Source of the DNA: Symbiodinium natans
Taxonomy: Eukaryota; Sar; Dinophyceae; Suessiales; Symbiodiniaceae
Reading direction: 5' to 3'
Length of the DNA stretch: 64,000 nt
NCBI GenBank assembly: GCA_905221605.1
Contig: CAJNDS010002229.1
Location: 488,199 to 552,198 of the forward strand
Part shown: one piece after another, positions 36,610 to 45,863 of the stretch
Layout: every line of letters starts with the position of its first letter
Numbering within the stretch: position 1 is the first letter of the stretch
Position numbers and translations under genes: made by a program
The notes under the pieces: model-generated
Seen by the model: only the letters and a program-made list of their open reading frames with translations
Told to the model about the DNA's origin: nothing
Database searches by the model: none

Positions 36610-39600
36610 CTTGTGGACGACGTGAACCCTAAAATTCGGGGGTCATATACCCTGTACTACTATGATTACCATTAAGGGTCCATGAAGATATATGAGCCAT
36701 AAACCCTGTTAGGGTTCATTTCGTCCCCAAGGAACTTGGACTTCACGTACTGTGCCACTGAATGCACCGCTGCCGCAAGTATGACCGCCACCATGAAGGA
36801 TGAGATGGCAGTGCAGAAGACCATGACGGATGAATCGTTCTGGTCCTGGACGCTCAAGCCACTCAACAACAAGACCACCAGCATCACAAGATGCCCCAAG
36901 ATGTCTACCTGGCTGGTGAGGAGGGAGCGCCATGGCTTGAAATAAGCTACCATCGCCACACTGGTTGTCAAGAGTGAGCCCATCATCAAGAGGCTGACCG
37001 ATGCGGAGGAGAACATGGGCGTGACCGCTAGGAGCAAGTTGCGGAGCAAGAAAGCCACTGAGAAGGCTTCGTATCCTGGCTTGAACCTCATCGTCAGGAA
37101 GGAGGTCGCCCGGACAAACTCGGTGTCCCCCTTGGCCACGCGTCTGGGGAGCTCCTTCGTAACGATCCATGTGGAGAGCCCTAAGAAGCCGAGAGGAATC
37201 AGCATCACCACCCCGCCAACAATGCACAAGCGCAAGTGCTGCTCGAAGAAGTTGCAGAAGACGCCATGCTCCGTCTGCATGGTGGCAAGGCCATTGGGAT
37301 GCACGTTGCACCGAAAGGGCTCCAGGCACACGAAGCACATCATGATGAAGAAGAGCAGGCAAAGGGATCCCAGGCTCCCCGAAAGCCAGGCAACTTTGGG
37401 CGCCTGCTGCGTCGCTGGCATCCCAAGGCTCTTCTTCGCCATGCGAGTGAAAGCAACGTGTGAGATGATGGGCCCCAAGGTGAAGAACCTTGCACTTGGG
37501 AGGGTAGGAAAAAAACAAACTTTTAGCTGCCTTATTAAGAAACCCCAATAAACCCAAAAAAGGCCAAAGATCCAAAGTCACAGTATACAAAGCACCACCA
37601 AGGAGCAAGGGGACCAGAAGGGTGCGGGTCAGGAAGTTTGCTTCGGGGGTCAAGCTGGTGATGCAGCTGATGCTCCACACAGAGCTCAACATCGTCTCAA
37701 GCGACAAAACCTTGAAGAGCTCTAGGAAGCTCAGGAAAGGTTCGGCCCAATTCACCGCCTGAATCTGGCTCATCACAGCATACAGCTGCGCGTAAGTGAT
37801 CAGATGGCTCGAGCATAGCGCTGCTGTCACCACCTTGCTCTGCAAGCGGTTGCTGCCGTGTCCACCAACCAGGAACAGCAGGTGCAAGCCCGCAGTGGCA
37901 AAAAGGACCAGCAAACCGTAGGCAGCCAAACGGACATAGTCTCCCGCCGAGCAGGGCGCGCATTCTGCCCCGTTGGGCTGCAAGCCCTCGAGGCATTCAC
38001 TGCATCCGGGGCTCCCAGCATCCCTACCAGGAGCGCAAGTACCCGGCAGGCCTCCCGGGCATCGGCCGGGAAGGCCAAAGCACTTGAAAATCAGCCCCGG
38101 CTCCAGGGCCTTGGCATGGAAGCCCGGTAAGACTTCCAAAGAATCGGAGCCTGGGCAGGAGGCTCCAACTCCACAAGGCAGGCACTGGCCATTCCGCAAG
38201 AATCGCCCAGGGGCGCAGCGGCAATAGGAACTTGAGGTTGCTCCTTGAACTACGACCCATCCCTCCTCTGCAAGAACCGTCGTTGTCCGCTCAGTATCAT
38301 CTCCGCACTTGAAACAGGAGCTCATTCCAAGACTTGCGGCATATGAACCACGGGCGCAAGGTGAGCACAACGCTTGACCAGGATTGCTTGCGAAGGTACC
38401 GAGGCCACAAGCTCCACATGTAGCTTTGCCACTTGCGCTTTGGGACGTGCCGGGCGGGCACGGGGTGCATCGGTGAGTATGCCCAACATCATCCACGAAG
38501 AACTGGGAGAACGTTCCTGCAGGACAAAGACTGCATCGCGTGGCTTCTTCACGAGAAGCGACCTGGTCAAAATCGGGCCCGAAACAGAAAGACCCGTTCT
38601 CCCTTCATCAGCTCTCCTCCCAAGACGCTCTAGGTAGCCCTATGGCCCTATAAGGCCCTTCGAGGTGCTTGCTGTGGGCCTAAACCCTACACCCTAAACC
38701 CTAAACCCTAAACCCTACACCCTAAACCCTAAACAGACCAAGGTGCATGGTCATCCTCTGCGTTGACCAAGCCAAAACCAAGGATGCAGTTGGTTTCAAT
38801 GGGGAGCCATGGCTCCCAGACATCTCGGTTCCTGGGATGGCCCTGATACAGAAAACCCTCGTGAAAGATATTCCGATTCCCTAAATCTTAGGGCTTCTCC
38901 TCTTATTCCCAAGAAGGGAAAACAGCGAAAAGTATCACAATTGGGCCCGCCTAGGTTCGACTTCGCCCACTCGCACATCTGCCTGCGGGCTTCCGACTGA
39001 TTCGTAAAGAAGACGTCCCCAAGCTCTTGGCCCTGTCCCATAGAGATTGAGGTGGCCAGATTCCATATGGCAGCTTCGTTGGTTGCGATCCCTTGAACCA
39101 ATCCCCTCACTCGAGGTGCAAAGCGCGCCAGCAAAGAGCTTCCGTACTTGTACAAGTTGGTGCCTGCCTTGGGGACGACATGAACCCGAAAAGTGGGGGG
39201 TCATATACCCTATACTACAATTACCATTGAGGTATATGAACCAAGGTGCTGCTGCCGTCCTGAAGTTACCCTCCTTGTACTCCGCGACGTTGTTCGGTGG
39301 AAGCACAAGCCGGGAGACCTGCAGATCCGCCAGTGCCAGAGTGTCATCTGGCTCCCAGTAGTAGAACAAGACATCGTACGTCCGCGCAAGATCCAGGAAC
39401 TTGGGGAAATTTGGGGGCCGCCCAATAGCAAATGGGAGGCTGTGCACAGTTGCCCACTGCAGCATGTTGGCCAGAGTGGCAAATGCGCTTAGGACCGGAA
39501 TGCATTCCGAAGAGTTGCCTCGACATGCGGGGGAGAGCCAGAAACGTCCATCAGGGCACTTGGCCACATATCCACCGCTTGTCTCAATCACTCCGTCAGT

Positions 39601-41123
39601 ATCTCCAGTCCATTGCACATAATTTGCCCACAGCCTCGCGTTCGTAAAATCGTCCCCATAGGTCGTGGAGTCATTGCACAGGAGAAAATCTTCGCCGTCA
39701 AGGTCGGATAAGCTGTGGAAAAACCGGTGTGGGCGATTGAAACCCGTAACGTAGTTCCTGTAGTACTCCAAAGGCAGTCCCGCTTCTCGAAACGCTGCAT
39801 CCCGAACTGAACCTGTAACATAAATGCCCCAGCTGAAGACCTTAGTAGCCCAGCCACCCATATCATAGCAAAGGGATTGGGGTACTCTAAGTGGGTTTAG
39901 GGTTTAGGGTTTAGGGTTTAGGGTGTAGGGTTTAGGGTTTAGGGTTTAGGGTTTGGGGCTTAGGGTTTAGGACTACTTCATAAACGGGAACCCTAAAAAG
40001 CAACAGCCCAAAAAGAAAAGGGGGGGCAAGCGGGTACCATAGGGCGATCAAGAGACGTACCCCATCCCACCTAAGTTTTCTGGAGCTCGCTCAGGCTGCG
40101 CAGCTCGGAACGACTCCATGGTCACCTTAGTTGCTGAGTTCAGAAGCCCCCAAAACGTGTACACTTTCAGTTCTACAGGGGATTCTCGTATCCCAAAACG
40201 TAGAGCGTACTCATTCAGCTATAACCTGGGGAATTTAAAAGAGGGTACCCTTTTTGGGTTAAAGCGGATTATAAGGGAACCCCAAACCCTAAACCCTAAA
40301 CCCTAAACCCTAAACCCCAGACAAGAGGGCCAACTCCGGGTCCTGGTCACTGCATCTTCAGCGAAGGAGTCGACAACGATGTGGACCGCGTCCGCAGTTT
40401 CGTTGCAGAGTGTCGAGGTGCAGCCAGCCAGCTTGAGGACAAGGTCCTGAAAGGAAGGGTTTAGGGTTTAGGGTTTAGGGTTTAGGGTTTAGGGTTTAGG
40501 GTTTAGGGTTTAGGGTTTAGGGTTTAGGGTTTAGGGCTTAGGGCTTAGGGCTTAGGGCTTAGGGCTTAGGGCTTAGGGCTTAGGGCTTAGGGTTTAGGGT
40601 TTAGGGTTTAGGGCTTTCTTTAGGATACACGTCCTGAAAGGAGGGGAAGCCCAGGAACTCAACGGGCGCCACATGATACCCGAGCTTCTCCGAGATGAGG
40701 AGATCTGCAAGCACGCTCACTTGGACGGCCAAGTTCCAGCGGAAGGACCCAATTTTAATCCTTGGGCGGTTCAGGGTTTAGGGTTTAGGGGTTAGGGTTT
40801 AGGGTTTAGGGTTCAGGGTTGAGGGTTGAGGGTTTAGGGTTTAGGGTTTAGGGTTTAGGGTTTAGGGTTTAGGTACGTAGATTGGTAGCCCAGGAACCAT
40901 CGTGTTTTTAAGAGCACCTTGTTTGTGGGTTGGTTACCTTTATAAGGGAACCTTGAAAAGAAAAAAGGGGGAAGGGTACCACTGGGCTACCAAGAAACGG
41001 GATCGCAACGCCCTCCTCATTCTGAATGTACTGTCGCCTCGACGCGGGAACTGAGTCCGAAAAGCAAAGCACCTCTGCGTACCCGCTGGCCGCGAAGGAC
41101 GCAAGGATCAGCAGAAAGAGCAT
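32850..41123 (-). CDS. Multi-exon receptor-like gene: signal peptide, solute-binding region, Cys-rich repeats, membrane region, TIR-like region
   Basis: I reconstructed 16 exons by keeping the reading frame open across candidate junctions. They are 41123-40990, 40760-40634, 40446-40351, 40125-40061, 39886-39241, 39167-38951, 38823-38738, 38562-37589, 37488-36727, 36609-36524, 35234-35164, 34885-34855, 34601-34520, 34104-33818, 33693-33377 and 32988 to about 32850. The joined frame gives 1,327 codons through exon 15 plus roughly 45 more, with every phase matching. The predicted protein is a surface receptor or sensor: extracellular binding half, membrane region, and cytosolic TIR-like half. 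Ligand and signalling output are unknown. The 3' end is uncertain: either a TAG inside the telomere-type repeat near 32832, or a GT donor near 32857 leading to further exons toward 32.4 kb. No promoter is visible, as is usual for dinoflagellates. An alternative is that two adjacent genes were merged, but the phase agreement argues against this. Confidence 0.72.
34105..34519 (-). other. Intron 13 of the receptor gene, starting directly in telomere-type repeat
   Basis: Exon 13 ends CTTGG and the intron begins TTTAGGG without spacer. The intron ends CCTAAG before exon 14 (G-AGT-CTG-CCG). It includes two telomere-type arrays (34140-34190 and 34484-34520 on the plus strand), a partial introner-like piece at 34239-34300 and unclassified sequence. 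Confidence 0.5.
35400..35506. repeat. Introner-like family B (GGTTACCTACTCTACTAC end)
   Basis: About 105 bp with shared blocks TTAACCTTTGGGAATATAAG and AACCCAAAAAGGTTAAAGG. The copies at 5718-5823 and 35400-35506 are nearly identical. More diverged: 17185-17290 and 33240-33385 (in intron 15 of the receptor gene). Confidence 0.65.
36140..36300. repeat. Introner/MITE-like family F (TAGGGAATGAGGGA termini)
   Basis: Ends TTACTGTTGGTTAGTAGGGA and TCCCTACGAACCAGCAGTAAG are inverted repeats, with internal GGGTATATACAGGG motifs. Copies: 36140-36300 (inside intron 10), 58035-58150, 31562-31823 (centre expanded by AT and ATAC microsatellites), and a partial one at 52575-52665. Confidence 0.65.
36610..36730. 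repeat. Introner-like family G (GGGACGACATGAACCC termini) in introns 9 and 5
   Basis: The copy at 36610-36730 has inverted ends GGGACGAAATGAACCCTAA / TTAGGGTTCACGTCGTCC. A shorter copy at 39168-39245 shares CATATACCCTATACTACAATTACCAT. They are two introns of one gene, so the element supplies the introns. Confidence 0.65.
36727..38562 (-). CDS. Middle part: GCC2/GCC3-like cysteine-rich repeats and about nine membrane segments (exons 8-9)
   Basis: Exon 8 begins VASREEATRCSLCPAGTF and continues with repeated CxxC...G.(Y/F) units (CTPCPPGTSQS, CGACGLGTFAS, CSPCARGSYAA). These are typical of ephrin-receptor-like GCC2/GCC3 repeats (PF07699), residues about 460-650. Hydrophobic segments follow, for example LAAYGLLVLFATAGLHLLFL, LCSSHLITYAQLYAVM and TRTLLVPLLLGGALFFTLG, the last crossing the exon 8/9 join. 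Exon 9 adds LCLLFFIMMCFVCL, CIVGGVVMLIPLGFLGL, LLLAVTPMFSSASVSLLMMG, HLVMLVVLLLSGL and FCTAISSFMVAVILAAAV. The frame changes at a 100-nt GT-AG intron (37588-37489), which carries an introner-like repeat also found at 32655 and 54215. Cys-rich plus multi-pass proteins of this kind are common in alveolates. Function unknown. Confidence 0.72.
37505..37590. repeat. Introner-like family C (CTGCCTTATTAAGAAACCC)
   Basis: About 75 bp core found at 32655-32735, 37510-37590 and 54215-54290. The middle copy forms nearly all of the 100-nt intron 8 of the receptor gene. Confidence 0.65.
38738..41123 (-). CDS. 5' part of the receptor gene: signal peptide plus OpuAC-like solute-binding region (exons 1-7)
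   Basis: Exon 1 starts with ATG and a hydrophobic leader (MLFLLILASFAASGYA), a good signal peptide. Exon 2 opens with IKIGSFRWNL and EKLGYHV, the pattern seen at the start of bacterial glycine-betaine/choline-binding (OpuAC, PF04069) proteins. Exons 3-6 continue with ENLGGMG, SWGIYVTGS, YYRNYVTG, a Trp/Tyr-rich stretch (FYYWEPDDTLAL) and YKYGSSLLARFAPRV near the C-terminal side, again in the order expected for that fold. Exon 7 contributes EPWLPIETNCILGFGLVNAE, leading into the Cys-rich part. The region spans roughly residues 20-455. In bacteria this fold binds quaternary amines for ABC import. Here it precedes membrane segments, so an extracellular ligand-sensing role is inferred. The OpuAC assignment rests on remembered family patterns, not on a search. 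Confidence 0.62.
40447..40633 (-). other. Telomere-repeat intron 2 of the receptor gene with duplicated borders
   Basis: This intron consists mostly of CCCTAAA units (sense strand), including a homogenised block of the GGGCTTA variant on the plus strand at 40534-40591. The exon/intron borders are a near-perfect 16-bp direct repeat (40631-40646 and 40444-40459, 15 of 16 identical) containing CTTTCAG/GAC. Splicing at CAG|GA...CAG|GAC restores the frame (GFPSFQ then DLVLK), a GA-AG intron. The duplicated border looks like a target-site duplication left by insertion of the intron. Confidence 0.65.
40761..40989 (-). other. Intron 1 of the receptor gene: introner-like element plus telomere-type array
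   Basis: The intron holds a 108-bp inverted-repeat element (40884-40991) with termini GGTAGCCCAG/CTGGGCTACC, followed in sense direction by a telomere-type array (about 40770-40873). The upstream exon ends CTTGG and the intron ends CCAAG before G. The reading frame (IPFL-G-IKIGSF) is preserved only if the whole CTTGG stays in the exon, so a simple GT-AG reading fails by one nucleotide. Confidence 0.55.
40884..40991. repeat. Introner-like family A (GGTAGCCCAG termini)
   Basis: Inverted-repeat element of about 100-120 bp with core AAGGGTGCCCTTTTTGGG and right half ending in GGGTACCACTGGGCTACC. Other copies or relatives: 115-235, 2530-2650, 10545-10655, 14268-14364, 16647-16790 (with a C/A-rich expansion), 40203-40345, 42303-42420, 55225-55335, partial 34239-34300. 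The 40884 and 40203 copies lie inside introns 1 and 3 of the receptor gene. Confidence 0.65.
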
Positions 41124-42899
41124 TAGGGTTTAGGGTTTAGGGGGGGTACCTTATTGGGGTCCTTATTATTCAGAGACTAGGTGACTAGGGGCCCCCCCTG
41201 CGACTGTGAGTTTGAGCAACGCGGCTTCAATCTCGGCAGCTTCGGTGCCTTCCGCCGGTTACATGCCCTGACCTCTTACTTCTCCAATAGCCGCGGAATA
41301 TCAAGGTAAAACTTCCCTATTCCTACCAAATAAGGAAACCCAACAAGTGCAATTTCACTCTTCCTACAAACTAAGGAACCCTAAACCCTAAACCCTAAAC
41401 CCTAAACCCTAAACCCTAAACCCTAAACCCTAAACCCTTAAAGTTCATGTATTGGCTACGTCAGGCATCATCAGATCACAGTTGGGAGCTTAAGGAGGGC
41501 CAGATGTGGCACCCGAATGACTTAAAGTGCACGGTAACAGTTCGGTAAACCCTAAACCCTAAACCCTAAACCCTAAACCCTTAACCCTAAACCCTAAACC
41601 CTAAGCACCCCCGGCAACCCGAGCCTTCATGAAGGCCCTTGAGTTTTCCACAAGTTCGGAACTGGGAAAGGAGCCTGAAAGGGGCCTTCTTAACCCTAAC
41701 CCTCAACCCTAAACCCTAAACCCTCAACCCTCAACCCTAGACCCTAAACCCTAAACTCTAAACAACCCTTATTCCTGGCGAAGGGGCAAAGCTGCAGGCG
41801 AGCGAGAGCTGCGATTCTAGCCTCGTGCCGCGGTTGAGGGTTTAGGGTCCCTAAACCCCAAACCCTAATAAACCCCCAAAACCCTACAAAGCCTGAACCC
41901 TGCGTAGGGTAGGCCCTGTAACGCCAACCTCCCAAGACCAAACCATGCAATATCAACTGCTCCGTGATCGTGAGCTTTCGTATGTTTATGATTGTGTTCG
42001 GGACAATGGGTCAACACCGCTACACCTATGGTGCTTTGGCTCCACCATCTCCACCCTAAACTCTAAGCCCTACTACGAGCCCAGTAGCCGCATGGGCTCC
42101 CCGCCATAAACCCACCCAACATTTCGACACGCCTTACGGAAATCCGGCTTTCTCCTCTTCTTGAATCCTGGGGTTTAGGGTTCAGGACTCATAAGGTTTA
42201 AGGCTTAAAGGCTTCAGGGTTTGGGTTGAGATGGAACTATACTGGCAGTATGGTCCCTGTTCTGTGTACCCTACTTCATAAGGCTCCACCCAGGGAACCT
42301 ACCGCAGACCCAGGAATAACCCAGGAATTAAAGAGGGTACCCTTTTTGGGTTAAAGCGGATTGTAAGGGAACCCCAACCCGAAATAAAAGACAAGAGGGC
42401 CTACTCCGGGTCCTAGTCTAGATAATCAGGGTTTAGGGGTTTAGGGGTTTTGGGGTTCAGGGTTCAGGGTTTAATTAGGGGTTTAGGGTTTAGGGTTTAG
42501 GGTTTTAGGGTTTAGGGTTTAGGGTTTAGGGTTTAGGGTTTAGGGTTTAGGGTTTAGGGTTTAGGGTTTAGGGTTTAGGGTTTAGGGTTTAGGGTTTAGG
42601 GTGTAGGGTTTAGGGGAACCCATGGCCCTGTCTGAGCAGCCCGGCTTCGGATACCGCTCGCGCAAGTCGGCCCTGCCAGTTCGGTTTTCGGGCAGCTTCA
42701 TAGGGCTGCCCTAAACCCTAAACCCCTAACCCCTAAACCCTAAACCCTAAACCCTAAAGGTTTGGAGTTTCGGGTTAGGATTTAGGGTTTAGGGTTTGGA
42801 GTTTCGGGTTTAGGGTAGAGGGGTTTTCGGGGTGATGAGTATTGCCGCCGCTGGGTGTTGAGTCCTTGAACGGTTCATTAACATGGGGGTTTACGATAA

Positions 42900-43040
42900 T
42901 ACGGGGGTACCTTATTGGGGCCCTTATTTTAAGCGGATCCTACTATTTGGGGGTCTTTTTTTGGGGGTCCCTTATGTTCGTAAACTCCCAAATCGACTTG
43001 TTGGCTTCCAAACACAGGGGTATCCTGTTGGGGTCCCGAT
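42900..43040. repeat. Introner-like family E (GGTACCTTATTGGGGTC ... TTTTCGTAAACCACC)
   Basis: Copies or parts at 15736-15810, 15885-15985, 41145-41190, 42900-43040, 43865-43960 and 62530-62640 (reverse orientation, interrupted by CCCTAAA units). Confidence 0.55.
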
Positions 43041-43059
43041 CTTACGGAGTAGAGTAGTT

Positions 43060-45380
43060 TGGGGCATGTTAGGGGTTTAGGGTTTAGGGTAACTGTTTTT
43101 TGGGAAATGTCTTGGTCGAAATGGGATGCAAGTAAAGCAGGTGCGATCCTGTGCCTTGACGAGGGATGTGCAAGAATAGCGCGTGCCCATTTCGACACCT
43201 TGGGTTTCTGACCACCAGAACTCCCAAACCCTAAACCAAAAGCCCAAAACACTTACAACCCTTAAAACCCTCAAAACACTTTAAATCCTAAGCCCTAAAC
43301 CCTAAACCCTAAACCCAGCCGGGCCTACTCCGACACAGCGCACTGCTGGCTTCGCTCTGCCCCTCATCGTACCTTGCGCGTTGCAAGAGACTCGAAAAGT
43401 ACGGGTTCCAGGGCTTAGGGTTTTTAGGGTTTGGGGTTTGGGGATTCCAGGGCTTAGGGTTTTGGGTTTTAGGGTTTTCAGGGTTTGGGGTTTCTAGGGT
43501 TTAGTTGTTTAAGGGCTTAGGGTTTACAGGGTTGTCAGGGTTTGGGGTTTCTAGGGTTTAGTTGTTTAAGGGCTTTTAGGGTTTCGGGTTCTTCGGGTTT
43601 GGGTTTTTTAGGGTCAAGGGTCTTTCGAGGTTAGGGTATTTAGGATTTGGGGTTTAGGGCCTTTTTAGGGTTTAGGGCTTAGGGGTTCACAGGGTCTATT
43701 GCAGTGTGTGTTTCATGGGTGCAGGGTATAGAAGGGTCTATCGCGTATAAGGCCCGGCACATTCTCCAACTTTTTCTAAGGCCTTCCAAACTTCACACCC
43801 CAAGAAAGGAAACCTGAGACTACATACTTATCCCTAAGGGTCCATGTACCTGAACATTATATACTTGGGCCCCAAAGTAGTTCTTGGGGTCCTTTCTTAT
43901 AAGGGCATCCTTCTTATGGGGGTCTATATTCGGGGTCCCTTGTTTTCGTAAACTCCCACATCATACCTCGCAGCTCTGATCATATCTTCGAGAGCGAGTA
44001 CGGTGTTAGCTTCTTGTTTTTGGGTCTTGCAGTAAGGTCTAAGACTAAGGGTTTGGGCTCTCGCTGGCACCACTGTGGCCAAACGACATCATCGTTGCTC
44101 ACGTGGAACAGCAAAGGACCCCAAGCCCTACCGAATACGCTAAACCCGAAACCCTAAACCCTAAAAACCTAAATCCTAAACCCTAAACCCTAATTCAGGG
44201 TTTTGGGTGGACAGGGCAGAGACCATGGGTTGTACATGCAACCCGAAATTTAGAGAGGTCAGAGCAACAACATCCCTCTGAAGCTCGTGACCCTAAACCC
44301 TAAACCCTAAACCCTAAACCCTCCTGTAGAGGTCTTGGATACCAGCACCCCTCGCCCTCGAGCCCATGACCCTAAGTAATTACCCCAATCCACACCTAAA
44401 GCTGGAGTACCTGCTTTCATCCCTCACCCACCAGTCCCTCAGCAATCAGCCCACAGACGCCTCAAGGGCCTAAAACCCTAAACCCTAAACCCTAAACCCT
44501 ACCTAAACCCGTTTTGCCTGAATTCGTCAAGCTTGGCTTAAGGGCTTGGGCAAGCCATGAACCCTCCTCCTTGAACCCTAAACTAAACCCTGGACCCCTG
44601 TTTAACCCTCAACCCTCAACCCCAAACCAATCATCTCCCCCCTGAATGGCAGCGCACAGGAGCACCGGCGTGGTGGAGTCCAGAGCAATCTGCCACGACT
44701 TCGAGGGTTTTGAAAGGGGGGGGGTGGGTGGTTGGGGGGGGGTGGGGGGGGATGGTGGTTGGGGGGGAAGCGGGGGGGAGGGGGGGGGGGCCAGGTGCTT
44801 ACACCATTACTGGAAGTAAGGGCTTCTGCACAAAGGGCCCATATATAAGCCCCAGCACCTTAGCCAATATAGCCCCGAAATACCCTAGTGGCCCCAATGC
44901 AGCCCCGAAGTGCAAATTCGGACTTGCAACCCGCACAGCCCCATGTGCAGCGCCAGATTTTCGACTGCTCTCTGGGAGGCTGTCGCATTGCCAGGGAGTT
45001 CCTCAGGGGAGCTTGGACCACCCCATCAGGCGTCGAGGAAGGGAATGGGGGCCTATGTACCCTCAATAGTTTGGGGTTTACGTAGGGTTTAAGATTTTAA
45101 GGTATTTTGGCTTGAGGGCTATTAGGGTCTATATAGGGTTCAGGCTCTACATAGGGTTACAGGGTTTAAGGTTTGGCAAGGTTTGGCTTCAGGGTGATTC
45201 CCGCCCCTGGGGGGCGTGTTTGATAGGTTGATAGGTTCGGGAATTGAAAACCGGGGGCTGTCTCTGATGCTTCAGTGCCGCGGGAAGGGCTCAGGCAAAG
45301 ACTCAGAGGAGCGCCCAAAGCCAGAGCAGGGTTTAGGATTTAGGGGTTAGGGTTTAGGGTTTAGGGTTTAGGGCTTAGGG
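43060..45380. other. Stretch without recognisable genes
   Basis: Holds degenerate TTTAGGG-like sequence (43385-43720), one family E element (43865-43960), several short CCCTAAA arrays (44150-44190, 44290-44325, 44470-44505), a G-rich tract and an open frame at 44860-45092 of no recognisable family. Confidence 0.4.
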
Positions 45381-45389
45381 TTTAGGGTC

Positions 45390-45464
45390 CTAGTCCCTCC
45401 CTCCCTCCCTCCCTCCCTCCCTCCCTCCCTCTCTCTACCTCTCCCTCTCCCTCTCCCTCTCCCT

Positions 45465-45496
<32 letters not shown>

Positions 45497-45585
45497 CCTC
45501 TCTCCTCTCTCCTCTCCCTCTCCCCTCTCCCTCTCCCTCTCCCTCTCCCTCTCCCTCTCCCTCTCCCTCTCCCTCTCCCTCTGTG
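45390..45585. repeat. Pyrimidine tract (CCCT)n, (CTCC)n, (CTCTCC)n
   Basis: Nearly 200 bp of pure pyrimidine on the plus strand, changing motif from CCCT to CTCTCC to CT and back. The Arg/Glu-rich minus-strand frame across it is spurious. Confidence 0.85.
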
Positions 45586-45754
45586 TTTTCTGCCTCACTC
45601 TCGTTTCAACGATGCTCCTAGGAACCCTAGAGACCCAGACAGTGAGCCCCTGAATGCTCAACAGGCTCCTGCGCCAGGAGCTCTTCAAGTGGCACTTCGC
45701 GCCTTGCCATGTGTGTGGGGGGGGGGGGCTTAGGGTTTAGGGTTTAGGGTTTAG

Positions 45755-45791
<37 letters not shown>

Positions 45792-45863
45792 ATAGAAGTG
45801 TCAGCGTCACTGCAGGATGAACAAAAACATGCAAGAAACTAATTTGGTTAGATCCCGTGATCT

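Noticed and set aside
36709-38496. Single 595-codon minus-strand frame as one exon
   Set aside because: After the intron near 37588 this frame loses its membrane pattern, while another frame (37488-36727) carries it, so the long frame is a chance read-through of an intron into the wrong frame.
45368-45688. Arg/Glu/Gly-rich frame
   Set aside because: Low-complexity pyrimidine tract, not a gene.
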